From NCBI GenBank assembly GCA_028285035.1, contig JANQQF010000110.1, forward strand, positions 62,001 to 126,000: a DNA stretch of 64,000 nt, in the 5' to 3' direction. Origin of the DNA: Phycisphaerae bacterium (GTDB taxonomy: Bacteria; Chloroflexota; Anaerolineae; 4572-78; J111). Position numbers and translations under genes: made by a program. The notes beneath the pieces were generated by a model. That model was not told where the DNA came from. It searched no databases and was given only the letters and a program-made list of their open reading frames with translations. Positions within the stretch are counted from its first letter, which is position 1; each line of letters starts with the position of its first letter. This document shows positions 16,574 to 24,184 of the stretch, in pieces.

Positions 16574-16699
16574 GCCTAACGCCCCACATATGCCGCCACC
16601 AAAATGGAGCAAAGATAGCTTGCCAGACGATCAATTCACAGCCCTAATCCAACTCAGGATCTAGCCTGCTTGGTGGTCGGTTTCAGGTGCTTGTTAGGC
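16574..16699 (-). other. Integron attC-like recombination site (SDR cassette)
   Basis: Outer boxes GCCTAAC (16574-16580) and GTTAGGC (16693-16699) fit the attC RYYYAAC/GTTRRRY pattern. Inner boxes pair as well: CCGCCACCAA near the left and TTGGTGGTCGG near the right. The interval of 126 bases is within the usual attC range. It lies 44 bases downstream of the SDR gene stop, in the position expected for a gene cassette. Confidence 0.7.
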
Positions 16700-16743
16700 T
16701 TGAATAGATACTCTGTAATATACAAATAAGGCTCCACGCGATT

Positions 16744-17487
16744 TTATCGAACGCCCCTATTCATCCCTCCATCTGCAAGTATGTTTTGACCTGTAATGTA
16801 GCTAGAAGCATTGGATGCAAGAAAAACCGCAACTTCTCCAATCTCCTTAAACGTTCCCGCGCGCCCTGCAGGTATTTCTCTCAGCGCTTTCTCTGTCAAT
16901 TCAACATTTTCAACAAAACCAGGGAGCAGGTTATTCATTCTTACATTGTCTCGCGCATAGCGATCAGCATAGTTCTTTGTAAATACGTGTAGAGCTCCTC
17001 GAAGAAGGCTCATCGGGTACATCGGGCGAGGCTCTAGGGCATTAAAAGACGAAATATTGACGATTGACCCGCTACCTTGCTTGACCATTATTGGGGTAAC
17101 TTCGCGCGCCATTCGAACTACATTTAAGACATACATATCTAAGCTCTCATACCACACTGCATCTGGAATTTCTAATATGTCACTTTCATAATCGGGATCG
17201 TATTGGACGGTATGAACGGTTTCTGGTTTGCCTCCACCATGGCCCATATTATTGATTACGGCATCTATACGACCGTAATGCGACATTGTATAGTCAACTA
17301 GCTTGGCGATATCGTCTACGTCTTGTACTGAACCGCGTATTCCAATGCCACCGAGCTCAGCGGCGAGGTTTTCGCTGCGCTCCGAGGGCGACATTAGGGA
17401 TACTTTGAACCCTGCAGCAGCTAATGCCCTTGCGCAACCAGCTCCAATTCCCTGACCTGATCCTGTAACTATTGACACTTTATCCAT
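16744..17487 (-). CDS. SDR-family oxidoreductase with altered YxxxK motif (gene cassette)
   Basis: 247 residues. The Rossmann signature TGSGQGIG at the N-terminus, NNMG in place of NNAG, and SIVNISS with the catalytic serine are typical of classical NAD(P)-dependent short-chain dehydrogenases. The expected Tyr-x3-Lys reads YPMSL, followed by LRGAL, so the lysine is missing from its normal place; an arginine two residues on may substitute. The C-terminus (YITGQNILADGGMNRG) is normal. Substrate unknown. It stands as a single-gene unit with an attC-like site behind it and no operon partner. Confidence 0.88.
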   Translation of the reverse strand: MDKVSIVTGSGQGIGAGCARALAAAGFKVSLMSPSERSENLAAELGGIGIRGSVQDVDDIAKLVDYTMSHYGRIDAVINNMGHGGGKPETVHTVQYDPDYESDILEIPDAVWYESLDMYVLNVVRMAREVTPIMVKQGSGSIVNISSFNALEPRPMYPMSLLRGALHVFTKNYADRYARDNVRMNNLLPGFVENVELTEKALREIPAGRAGTFKEIGEVAVFLASNASSYITGQNILADGGMNRGVR

Positions 17488-17564
17488 ATCGCTTTATCCT
17501 CTCGCATTGGCGGCTATATTTAACACTCAGAAGCCATAAATAACATTCGTATAAGACTTTACAA

Positions 17565-17604
17565 GCCTAACAATCTTATTAGGCGAACTTTGCTTCGCCT
17601 ATTT
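17565..17604 (-). other. Degenerate attC-like end and hairpins
   Basis: GCCTAAC at 17565-17571 is the same outer box as in the neighbouring attC-like sites and pairs locally with TTAGGC; TAGGCGAA then pairs with TTCGCCTA further on. A matching second outer box on the other side was not found, so this looks like a damaged or rearranged attC for the preceding cassette. Confidence 0.4.
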
Positions 17605-17671
17605 TCTGTATTCCCACTTAACACGAACCACCCAACCATACCGCACTCGCACCCCAAAGTCAACCATTCAG

Positions 17672-17711
17672 CCTGTAAGGCCTGGAAGCCTGTACGTACA
17701 GGCCTTACAGG
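17672..17711. repeat. Nested perfect palindrome after the Ntn-like gene
   Basis: CCTGTAAGGCCTG (17672-17684) and CAGGCCTTACAGG (17699-17711) form a 13-base perfect stem, and the interval contains a second self-complementary sequence CCTGTACGTACAGG. It lies 22 bases downstream of the stop codon of the leftward gene at 17733, so it may act in transcript ending or protection, though no T-run follows. Confidence 0.6.
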
Positions 17712-17732
17712 GGGATTATGGGCTCATCCCGC

Positions 17733-18557
17733 TCATTTACTTGAGATATATTCGCTACTATTAGGTGTAATTGCCAGACCGTGTATCCTCCCCCCAACCA
17801 CACGCTTCCCCTCTTTATAAAAGTCTTTCTGGATATTCGAAACGATCTCTATGGGTCTTCGAGCCATTGATAAATACGTTTCAGGATCAGATAAGTTTGC
17901 CAAGTCTTTTCTTTCAGATGCTTCGTTGATCATCGAGAAAATTGATTTTGCTGCCTCATTAAACATTGTAGGATCACCATTGTTAAACACGAGGAGTGGT
18001 CCTGTTTTTAGATGTTCGTGGACCTTCATTCTGTATTCTTCTTTATGGTGCTCAGGTTTTGGTTTAGAGCCCTCACCCTCAATCGTTTTATAAATCTCTC
18101 GCGATACCCCAACATCAACCTCATTTGAACGCAGAGATTGATAAGATGTATCATTCCAATTAGAAATTAAGAACAATTCTGGTATCCAATAATCGTTCAC
18201 ATATTCATATGCTGTAAAGTGTATGCCAATCCCACTCCCCCTAAGCTCCTTAAATGGCATTTTCTTTAATTCGATATTCAATTTGTTTGCAACTGAAAGT
18301 GCAAACTCTTCAGCCGATAAGTATTCATGGGCAAGACCTGCTTGTGCATTCAACCAATCATATGTTGACCAGTTATAGTATTTACTCTCGGCCAAGCCCC
18401 AATATGACATAATACCCTTCAGGGCACGCACCTCAATGATCTTTGAACGTTCCGATTCTGTTATCTTATAGCCTCCAGATTTTTTTGGCTCAGTTATTAA
18501 CGAATCGGACGCATGAGCCGTACAGTATTGAGAAATCACGGTTGATATTACAGTCAT
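17733..18557 (-). CDS. Putative proteasome-like Ntn-hydrolase-fold protein (gene cassette)
   Basis: 274 residues, no family recognised with certainty. After Met removal the N-terminus is Thr1; the stretch TVISTVIS...AHASDSLIT puts an aspartate at mature position 17, where proteasome beta subunits have Asp17, and SKIIEV followed by KGIMSYWGLA resembles the Lys33 and following glycine strand. These fit an N-terminal-nucleophile hydrolase of the proteasome/HslV fold. The C-terminal half (about 150-274) has no known match to me and includes a conserved-looking VVGGRIHGLAITP. No signal peptide. Base composition is lower in GC than neighbouring core genes, consistent with transfer. Function unproven. 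Confidence 0.6.
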   Translation of the reverse strand: MTVISTVISQYCTAHASDSLITEPKKSGGYKITESERSKIIEVRALKGIMSYWGLAESKYYNWSTYDWLNAQAGLAHEYLSAEEFALSVANKLNIELKKMPFKELRGSGIGIHFTAYEYVNDYWIPELFLISNWNDTSYQSLRSNEVDVGVSREIYKTIEGEGSKPKPEHHKEEYRMKVHEHLKTGPLLVFNNGDPTMFNEAAKSIFSMINEASERKDLANLSDPETYLSMARRPIEIVSNIQKDFYKEGKRVVGGRIHGLAITPNSSEYISSK

Positions 18558-18656
18558 AAAGTCACCTCAAGAGTTGGCATTAAATTTATCTTAGCAAAAT
18601 CAAAGACCACATACAAATCATACTCAGTTCGCAGTAGAATCGAGGTGGGCCTTTTC

Positions 18657-18783
18657 ATTCAACCGGTTGATAATCTGGTGGGTTGGCCACGCGGAATCAA
18701 AAAAGCGACTGCGATTATGCAGCCGCTTTGGGATGGTGTCATAGAATGGTTGGGATTTGAGGTAACACCCACCGTTGTTAGAT
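18657..18783 (-). other. Putative attC-like site of the membrane-protein cassette
   Basis: On the minus strand ATCTAAC (18783-18777) overlaps the stop codon of the membrane-protein gene and GTTGAAT (18663-18657) closes the site; both fit the attC outer-box pattern. An inner GGTGGGTGTT and AACCCACC can pair. Length is 127 bases. The same DNA holds short open frames on both strands, so a decayed gene is the alternative. Confidence 0.45.
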
Positions 18784-19164
18784 TGCCCGTGTGGGCCTAC
18801 GACGCTTTTCTTTGATGAACCAAGCAATAAAAAACCCTGAAAATGCAAACGGCCATAAGGAGTTGATTAATTCAGAATACCTTGGTGCAGTGCGTAGCAT
18901 CATCCAATAGAAAAGAACAAAAATGACAAATAGAGCTATGGCCATCATCATAGATTTCCACCCCGTAGATTTGGCCTTGCTTCTAAGTTCTGTCCCTACA
19001 AAGGCCAGGAATACGACCAAGGCACCCATCATAAAAATCACATCAAGCGAAGAAAATCCCCAAACTCTCAGAAATTGCACATAGTCAGTTATACTCAAAT
19101 ACATCAAAAGCGGTATAGCTATGATTGCAATCACTAATCCAATAAGTTGCCTTGTTTTTTCCAT
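18778..19164 (-). CDS. Small membrane protein, unknown (gene cassette)
   Basis: 128 residues from ATG 19164, chosen because GGGAGG precedes it at good spacing; a longer frame opening at 19290 would run back through the attC-like site. Four hydrophobic segments are visible (LIGLVIAIIAIPLLMYLSI; VIFMMGALVVFLAFVG; MAIALFVIFVLFYWMM; a final segment near SLWPFAFSGFFIAW), ending in a basic KEKRRRPTRAI tail. No known family. A short single-gene cassette between two attC-like sites. Confidence 0.7.
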   Translation of the reverse strand: MEKTRQLIGLVIAIIAIPLLMYLSITDYVQFLRVWGFSSLDVIFMMGALVVFLAFVGTELRSKAKSTGWKSMMMAIALFVIFVLFYWMMLRTAPRYSELINSLWPFAFSGFFIAWFIKEKRRRPTRAI

Positions 19165-19190
19165 AAATAACCTCCCAACTACACCAAGCG

Positions 19191-19379
19191 CTCCAACGCC
19201 GCGCTTCTGCCGCCGCCCGATGGCTCGGTCTGGGAAAGGCGGGGTCGGAGTACAAACACCCATTTGATTATAAACCAACTTTGCCAGCATAGCTACTCCA
19301 AATTTTGACCAACATTGCAGGCAACACCCCGCCGAATTTGAGCGAAGGCTGGGCGGTCGGTAGCAAGCGCTTGTTAGGC
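19191..19379 (-). other. Putative long attC-like site
   Basis: GTTAGGC at 19373-19379 and a degenerate partner (CTCCAAC, 19191-19197) flank a stem: GCGCTT and CCGACCGCCC on one arm match GCGCTT and CCGCCGCCC on the other. At about 190 bases it is longer than typical attC sites. It ends 26 bases before the start of the next leftward gene, as expected for a cassette boundary. Confidence 0.5.
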
Positions 19380-19506
19380 CGCACCCCTGCTTATAGGCTT
19401 GATTGGTTCGCGATACAAATCCAATAGTTTATATTGACGTTGAAGAATTAAAACCTTGGTAGTATAATATGATTTCAAAAAATTATTGGCCGAGAGCTAA
19501 ATTGAC

Positions 19507-20190
19507 TTAGTTACAGGCCTCATAATATACATCAGCCAACCCAGTTGGCTTGCATTCGCCTGCGAGCAGACGATCAATTTTCATTACCCGCTCCCTATTT
19601 TTGACTGGCTGCTGGCTAACATTGAAACTATTAGGGGCAATGAGCATCACAACCAAGGAGAGATATTCATCTCGGGTCAGACGTGAAAATTCCTTATCGA
19701 AATAGGTGATCGACGCTTCGGCGAAGCCAATGATGTCATTTCCATCTTGATGCCCAAAATATGCCGAGTTTATGAAGATGACCAGTTGAGTCTCTTTATC
19801 CACCTGTTGATTAAATACCCAGGCAATGAGAGTTTGCTCCAGTTTTCGATATCTGAAAAGACCGGGTGTGAAGCCATCATAAAAATACTGCTTAACGATA
19901 CCTTGGGTGATGGTCGTCCAACCCGCCCCTGGTGTTGAAAGATCGAAGCCTGGATGGCTGTAGAATTGGGGATCTTCGACGGTCAGAAGAATATGTTGGT
20001 AATCGTTCGGGACATCATCAAGTCGTAAGTGTAAGCTATCAGATGAGGTGGCCTGCGCCACAACTTTCGGCGTATCTACATAAGCTTTGGTTATGACCGA
20101 TGCACCATAAAGTATCAGCAATGAGAGGAACAGAAGCATTGTCAGAGATAGGGTTCTTACCCATCGATGATGCTGATAAAAATGCCTCAT
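19507..20190 (-). CDS. Stand-alone GT51 peptidoglycan transglycosylase-like protein
   Basis: 227 residues with one N-terminal membrane anchor (about 14-36) and an extracytoplasmic domain. VEDPQFYSHPGFD matches the GT51 motif carrying the catalytic Glu, TTITQGIVKQ matches motif 2 but with Gly where the second Gln normally stands, and NSAYFG with the later LTRDEYLSLVVMLIAPNSF match motifs 4 and 5. There is no transpeptidase domain, so it resembles monofunctional transglycosylases that polymerise lipid II. Start ATG overlaps the stop of the gene before it (ATGA). Activity may be altered by the motif change. Confidence 0.8.
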   Translation of the reverse strand: MRHFYQHHRWVRTLSLTMLLFLSLLILYGASVITKAYVDTPKVVAQATSSDSLHLRLDDVPNDYQHILLTVEDPQFYSHPGFDLSTPGAGWTTITQGIVKQYFYDGFTPGLFRYRKLEQTLIAWVFNQQVDKETQLVIFINSAYFGHQDGNDIIGFAEASITYFDKEFSRLTRDEYLSLVVMLIAPNSFNVSQQPVKNRERVMKIDRLLAGECKPTGLADVYYEACN

Positions 20191-20444
20191 TTTCCATACG
20201 TCGGGTCTTTTTCATACCACTCATCCCAGTATTTCTTATCAGATAACTGCTTGATGATCTTTTTCGCGATTACGAAAAGCATCATACAACCTATGATTGC
20301 CCCAACTATCCCTCCCAAAAGAATTATATTAAAGGGTGACCCTATCGCGAATCCAATCAGGTCTCCAACACCGACACCGATTATTGCCGCGATTAGTATG
20401 AGCATTATCACAAATAGTGAAAGTGAAAGAGGTAATGAATCCAT
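20187..20444 (-). CDS. Small two- or three-helix membrane protein
   Basis: 85 residues from ATG 20444 (MDSLPLSLSLF); an upstream alternative at 20465 adds seven residues. Two to three glycine-rich hydrophobic stretches (LFVIMLILIAAIIGVGVG; LLGGIVGAIIGCMMLFVIA) and a charged tail ending KDPTYGK. It overlaps the transglycosylase start by 4 bases, so the two are co-translated and may work together. No family recognised. Confidence 0.65.
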   Translation of the reverse strand: MDSLPLSLSLFVIMLILIAAIIGVGVGDLIGFAIGSPFNIILLGGIVGAIIGCMMLFVIAKKIIKQLSDKKYWDEWYEKDPTYGK

Positions 20445-20527
20445 ATTTGCCAACCTGATTCTCACCGCGTCGAAGCTCCCTAACAGTTATTGTACTGATG
20501 TCTCGATACATTTCTATTAGTAGCAGA

Positions 20528-20557
20528 CGTATCAGCGTTAAAAATTAAACTGATACG
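20528..20557. repeat. Intergenic hairpin downstream of gnd
   Basis: CGTATCAG and CTGATACG form an 8-base perfect stem around a 14-base AT-rich loop, about 40 bases beyond the gnd stop. There is no clear T-run on the minus strand, so a terminator function is only possible. Confidence 0.4.
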
Positions 20558-20594
20558 CCTGTCACTAATTTTAAGCCGAAACCTATAATTCCTT

Positions 20595-22013
20595 TTATCC
20601 CTCAACCCAATCGGCGTGGAACGCGCCCTCCTTATCGATGCGCTCGAAGGTGTGGGCACCAAAGTAATCGCGTTGGGCTTGGATGAGGTTGGCGGGCACA
20701 CGAGCGGAGCGGTAGGCGTCGAAGTAGGCCAGAGAAGCGCTTAGGGCGGGAACCGGGGTTCCTAAATCGATAGCGGTTTTGATGGCGGTGCGCCAAGCAG
20801 CCTGACGAGACTCGACGGCTTGGCGGAATTCATCATCGACCAACAGGTTGGGTAGGTCGGCGTTGCGGCGATAGGCGTTGGTGATGTCATCTAACAACTC
20901 GGCCCGGATGATACAGCCCGCCCGCCAGATACGGGCGATCTCGCCGAGATTGAGGTTGTAGTCATATTCATCAGAGGCTTTTTTGAGCAAGGCCATTCCT
21001 TGGGCGTACGAGCAGATTTTTGAGGCGTATAGGGCATCTCGCACCGCGTCGATCAAGGCTTGGCGATCCCCGTCGAAGGTCGCAGTTGGGCCAGAAAGCA
21101 CCTTCGAGGCGGCCACACGTTCTTCTTTGATAGAGGAAACGATCCGACCATCGACAGCGGCCGTGATTGTGGGAATGGCTGAGCCGATGTCGAGGGCGTT
21201 TTGGCTGGTCCACTTGCCGGTACCTTTTTGCCCGGCTTTATCCAAAATCAGATCGATCAACGGCTCACCTGTTTCGTCATCCATTTTGGTGAAAATGTCG
21301 GCGGTGATTTCGATCAAGAAGGAGGAGAGTTCGCCTGCATTCCATTCGGTGAAAATTTGGTGGAACTCTTCCGCCGACGGATTGAGGGCTGCTTTGAGCA
21401 GAGCATAGCTCTCGGCAATCAATTGCATATCACCATACTCGATGCCGTTGTGGACCATTTTGACATAGTGCCCCGCCCCTCCCGGTCCGATGTAGGTGAC
21501 ACAAGGTGCCCCATCGGCTGGGGCTTTGGCCGAGATAGCGGTGACGAGCGGTTCGATGATGCCGTAGGCTTCTTCTGTGCCTCCCGGCATCAAACTCGGG
21601 CCAAGGCGGGCGCCTTCTTCGCCCCCAGATACCCCCATTCCGATAAAACGCAGGTTAGCGGCTTCTAGATTTTTGGCGCGTCGTTCGGTGTCTGGGAAGA
21701 AGGAATTCCCGCCATCGATGATGATATCGCCTTCATCGAGCAGCGGTATAAGTTGCTCGATGACCATATCAACCGGTTTCCCGGCCTTGACCATAATTTG
21801 GATGGTGCGTGGTTTTTCCAGACTGTCAACAAACTCTTCCAAACTATAGGTTGCGGTGATGGTTTTATCTTTGGCTTCCCCTGCCATAAACTCATCTGTT
21901 TTGGCTGAGGTTCGATTGTATACAGACACACTGAAACCGTGGTCAGCGGCATTGAGTACCAGATTTTGCCCCATAACGGCTAAACCAATGAGACCAAATT
22001 GATTTTTTGACAT
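20595..22013 (-). CDS. gnd: 6-phosphogluconate dehydrogenase, decarboxylating
   Basis: 472 residues. Converts 6-phosphogluconate to ribulose 5-phosphate with NADP in the oxidative pentose phosphate pathway. Seen: the Rossmann start FGLIGLAVMGQNLVLN, substrate-site GVSGGEEGARLGPSLMPGG, the catalytic KMVHNGIEYGDMQLIAE with Lys and Glu, and the GTGKWTSQNALDIG segment. Length and all motifs match the long, E. coli-like form. It is monocistronic here, with carbohydrate genes galE and pfkA far away at the right end of the window. Confidence 0.97.
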   Translation of the reverse strand: MSKNQFGLIGLAVMGQNLVLNAADHGFSVSVYNRTSAKTDEFMAGEAKDKTITATYSLEEFVDSLEKPRTIQIMVKAGKPVDMVIEQLIPLLDEGDIIIDGGNSFFPDTERRAKNLEAANLRFIGMGVSGGEEGARLGPSLMPGGTEEAYGIIEPLVTAISAKAPADGAPCVTYIGPGGAGHYVKMVHNGIEYGDMQLIAESYALLKAALNPSAEEFHQIFTEWNAGELSSFLIEITADIFTKMDDETGEPLIDLILDKAGQKGTGKWTSQNALDIGSAIPTITAAVDGRIVSSIKEERVAASKVLSGPTATFDGDRQALIDAVRDALYASKICSYAQGMALLKKASDEYDYNLNLGEIARIWRAGCIIRAELLDDITNAYRRNADLPNLLVDDEFRQAVESRQAAWRTAIKTAIDLGTPVPALSASLAYFDAYRSARVPANLIQAQRDYFGAHTFERIDKEGAFHADWVEG

Positions 22014-22226
22014 GATCGTTTGCCTCTTTATGTTTTGATTGATCGGGTGAACGGTTAGATATGTTTGTTGACGAACAACGCTAAATAAAACTTACTTTGA
22101 ATAGTAAGCATTCTCATCAACACTTGATGGCATTGTATCATGAATAGGGGAAACAAAAGAATCCAGAGAGAATGGGAGAGGAAAAGGCAGTTGAGCTTTG
22201 GAGGGGGATAGGTCAATCAGTTCAAA

Positions 22227-22436
22227 TTACTTTGAAGGGTCAATGATCGATTGACCTAGCTCACTATCAGCCGTGGAAACGATATGCCAACCCTGACAAT
22301 CTGGGCAATACCACCAAACAGCGTTGACATCCAGCACCATATGTTTATTTCCGACTTCGCCAACAACTTCTTCGTCTGTTATAGAACAGGTGGCCAATAT
22401 CCAATTGGTAGTTAATATAATTTTGGTCTTGCTCAT
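22227..22436 (-). CDS. Small hypothetical protein with CPDC motif
   Basis: 69 residues from ATG 22436 (MSKTKIILTTN); a TTG at 22463 is the other option. One WYCPDCQGWH motif could bind a metal or be part of a zinc ribbon, and an upstream Cys is also present. No ribosome-binding site is convincing. I do not recognise a family and no neighbour explains it. Confidence 0.5.
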   Translation of the reverse strand: MSKTKIILTTNWILATCSITDEEVVGEVGNKHMVLDVNAVWWYCPDCQGWHIVSTADSELGQSIIDPSK

Positions 22437-22486
22437 TAGACAATACTCAAGTTGTTGAAGCAATGTTCAAATTCCTCGAAAATAGC

Positions 22487-22903
22487 CTAGACGTCGGCTG
22501 ATAAATTGCGATTCATAATCATTTCCAGTTCGTGTCGGCCTGGTTCTTGATTTGTTTTGACACCATCTGTCAAACTTTTGATCAAAAATAAGCCCCAGCC
22601 CCGATGGTCCACCCGATCTTCCCGTTCTAAACTCGGTGTCGGTAGCGGCTGTTGTCCGTGGTCGATGACCTTGAGAATAAGCCGATGTTCCTCGACCATA
22701 GCCATTACGCTGACCCGAAATTGCTCATTCAATTGATTGCCGTGTTCGATGGCGTTGATGATCGCTTCTCCCATCGCGGTCTTCAAATCATCGACTCGTT
22801 CTTGGGAAAATCCCAATTTTCGTGCGAGTGTGGCAATCGCAACAATAGCTACTTTTTCATAGCCTAAAACACTAGGTAATGATAGTTCAATCATATGGCT
22901 CAT
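22487..22903 (-). CDS. Anti-sigma-factor-like serine kinase (HATPase_c_2, RsbW type)
   Basis: 138 residues. The N box region DDLKTAMGEAIINAIEHGN and the later LKVIDHGQ and DHRGWGLFLIKSL segments are the ATP-binding motifs of RsbW/SpoIIAB-like kinases. Such proteins bind sigma factors or phosphorylate anti-anti-sigma proteins. ATG 22903 follows GGGGAGG and overlaps the receiver-protein gene by 17 bases, so the two form a partner-switching or phosphorelay pair. No STAS partner lies in the window. Confidence 0.85.
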   Translation of the reverse strand: MSHMIELSLPSVLGYEKVAIVAIATLARKLGFSQERVDDLKTAMGEAIINAIEHGNQLNEQFRVSVMAMVEEHRLILKVIDHGQQPLPTPSLEREDRVDHRGWGLFLIKSLTDGVKTNQEPGRHELEMIMNRNLSADV

Positions 22904-23312
22904 AGCACCTCCCCTGCTGATATCTGTGTTCTGGTTGCCCTAATTTCTCTATGGTGACAAAAATTTCTGAAGCGGTAAATCCTTTTAGTAAAACGGCGTC
23001 GGCCCCAAGTGCTTTTGCCCGATACTGTTGTTTTCTGGACTCGACCAAGACAATGCATTTCGATGTGAGTTGCTTTTCTTTTAATTGTTTGAGTAAAAAC
23101 CAAGCTCGCTCACCTGTTAAGTTAACATCTAAAACAATCAATGAAGATAAACGATTATTTTCGACGGTTTGCTCATTCAAAACAATATCATCTGTGGCCC
23201 GAACGTGCGCCATAGCTGGGATAGAGTTGAGTAAAACTTCTAAACTATCACGAACACGTCCCGGTTGGGCTACGATCAAGAGAGACAAAACATCTTGATT
23301 TTGATGGTTCAA
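22887..23312 (-). CDS. Single-domain receiver-like protein
   Basis: 141 residues with the fold pattern of a response-regulator receiver: LLIVAQPGRVRDSLEVLL (the first acidic pair is absent), a central Asp in SLIVLDVNLTGERAW at the phosphorylation position, and LLKGF with the conserved lysine. With the N-terminal acidic residues missing, Mg binding may be weak. No output domain. Overlapping translation with the RsbW-like kinase suggests it controls or is controlled by that protein. Confidence 0.75.
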   Translation of the reverse strand: MNHQNQDVLSLLIVAQPGRVRDSLEVLLNSIPAMAHVRATDDIVLNEQTVENNRLSSLIVLDVNLTGERAWFLLKQLKEKQLTSKCIVLVESRKQQYRAKALGADAVLLKGFTASEIFVTIEKLGQPEHRYQQGRCYEPYD

Positions 23313-23453
23313 TGCACTTGCTCCTGAAACTTGTCTACAACCTTATCCTATCACATGTCAAGAGTGAGTACATCGGTTTAAAGTCAATATTTAGCTAAAC
23401 AAAAATATAAATTTTTGGAAGAGGGTCTATAACATTTGTTATAGAAAAAGCTT

Positions 23454-23492
23454 CAATAATGGAGTCCAAAGTGCACTTAGACTCCATTATTG
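23454..23492 (-). terminator. Perfect 13-base stem-loop after the response regulator gene
   Basis: CAATAATGGAGTC and GACTCCATTATTG pair perfectly around a 13-base loop, 33 bases after the stop of the leftward regulator gene at 23525. On the minus strand a T-rich stretch (GCTTTTTC) follows within a few bases, so a rho-independent terminator is likely. Confidence 0.6.
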
Positions 23493-23524
23493 AGCCAGGC
23501 GTAAAGGATTAAAGCTAACGGCAG

Positions 23525-24184
23525 TTACCCATCTAGACTAGCTAATCCCTCTTTCAAGGCATACAAAGCTGCCTGAGTGCGATTAGCCAGATGGAGTTTG
23601 CCCAACAAGTTGCTTATATGAATTCGGACGGTGCCTTCACTGACCACCAATTTATCTGCGATTTCCTGATTGGTCATTCCTTGAGCGACGAGCTTCAAAA
23701 TTTCCATCTCGCGTTTTGTCAAGGGATCTTTGGTTGGAGGTAATTCTGGGGGCTGATTTAGCTCACGGATTAATTTGCGGGCAATGGTGGGGTGGAGTGA
23801 TGATTCGCCACGATGGACATCTTGGATCGCTTGGAGGAGCATCTCTGGTGGTGAGTCTTTGAGGAGGTAACCGAGTGCCCCAGCTTTGATCGCAGGAAAG
23901 ACATTTTCATCTTCAGCAAAGCTGGTCACAATCAAAATGCGGGCCTCTGGGTTGTCAGCTTTGATATGCCCGATGGCTTCCAGACCGCTCATCTCTGGCA
24001 TCATTAAATCCAGCACAATGACATCAGGCTTTAGGCTCTTGGCTAATTCCACAGCCTCTCGTCCATTCGTTCCTTCGCCGATGAGTTCAAAACCGGGTTT
24101 AATTGTGATCAGTGACCCAAAGCCTCGCCGGACAATGGGATGGTCATCTACAATAAGCACTTTTATCGATTCAGATGTTGTCAT
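23525..24184 (-). CDS. NarL/FixJ-type response regulator
   Basis: 219 residues: receiver (VDDHPIVRRG; phospho-Asp in DVIVLDLMMPEMSG; LLKDS lysine) and LuxR-type helix-turn-helix (LTKREMEILKLVAQGMTNQEIADKL, read in part). The ATG overlaps the kinase stop as TAATG, so kinase and regulator are co-translated and form a two-component pair. Target genes are not evident. It is clearly related to the regulator at 11449, but I see no copy of that gene's leader motif here. Confidence 0.94.
   Translation of the reverse strand: MTTSESIKVLIVDDHPIVRRGFGSLITIKPGFELIGEGTNGREAVELAKSLKPDVIVLDLMMPEMSGLEAIGHIKADNPEARILIVTSFAEDENVFPAIKAGALGYLLKDSPPEMLLQAIQDVHRGESSLHPTIARKLIRELNQPPELPPTKDPLTKREMEILKLVAQGMTNQEIADKLVVSEGTVRIHISNLLGKLHLANRTQAALYALKEGLASLDG

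Noticed and set aside
18624..18848. Short reading frame on the minus strand between two cassette genes
   Set aside because: It overlaps the end of the membrane-protein gene and the putative attC site; frames exist on both strands and neither resembles a known protein. A decayed gene cannot be excluded.
16561..20594. Prophage or conjugative-element interpretation of the accessory island
   Set aside because: No phage structural, integrase, relaxase or replication genes are present; single genes separated by attC-like sites fit a cassette array better.
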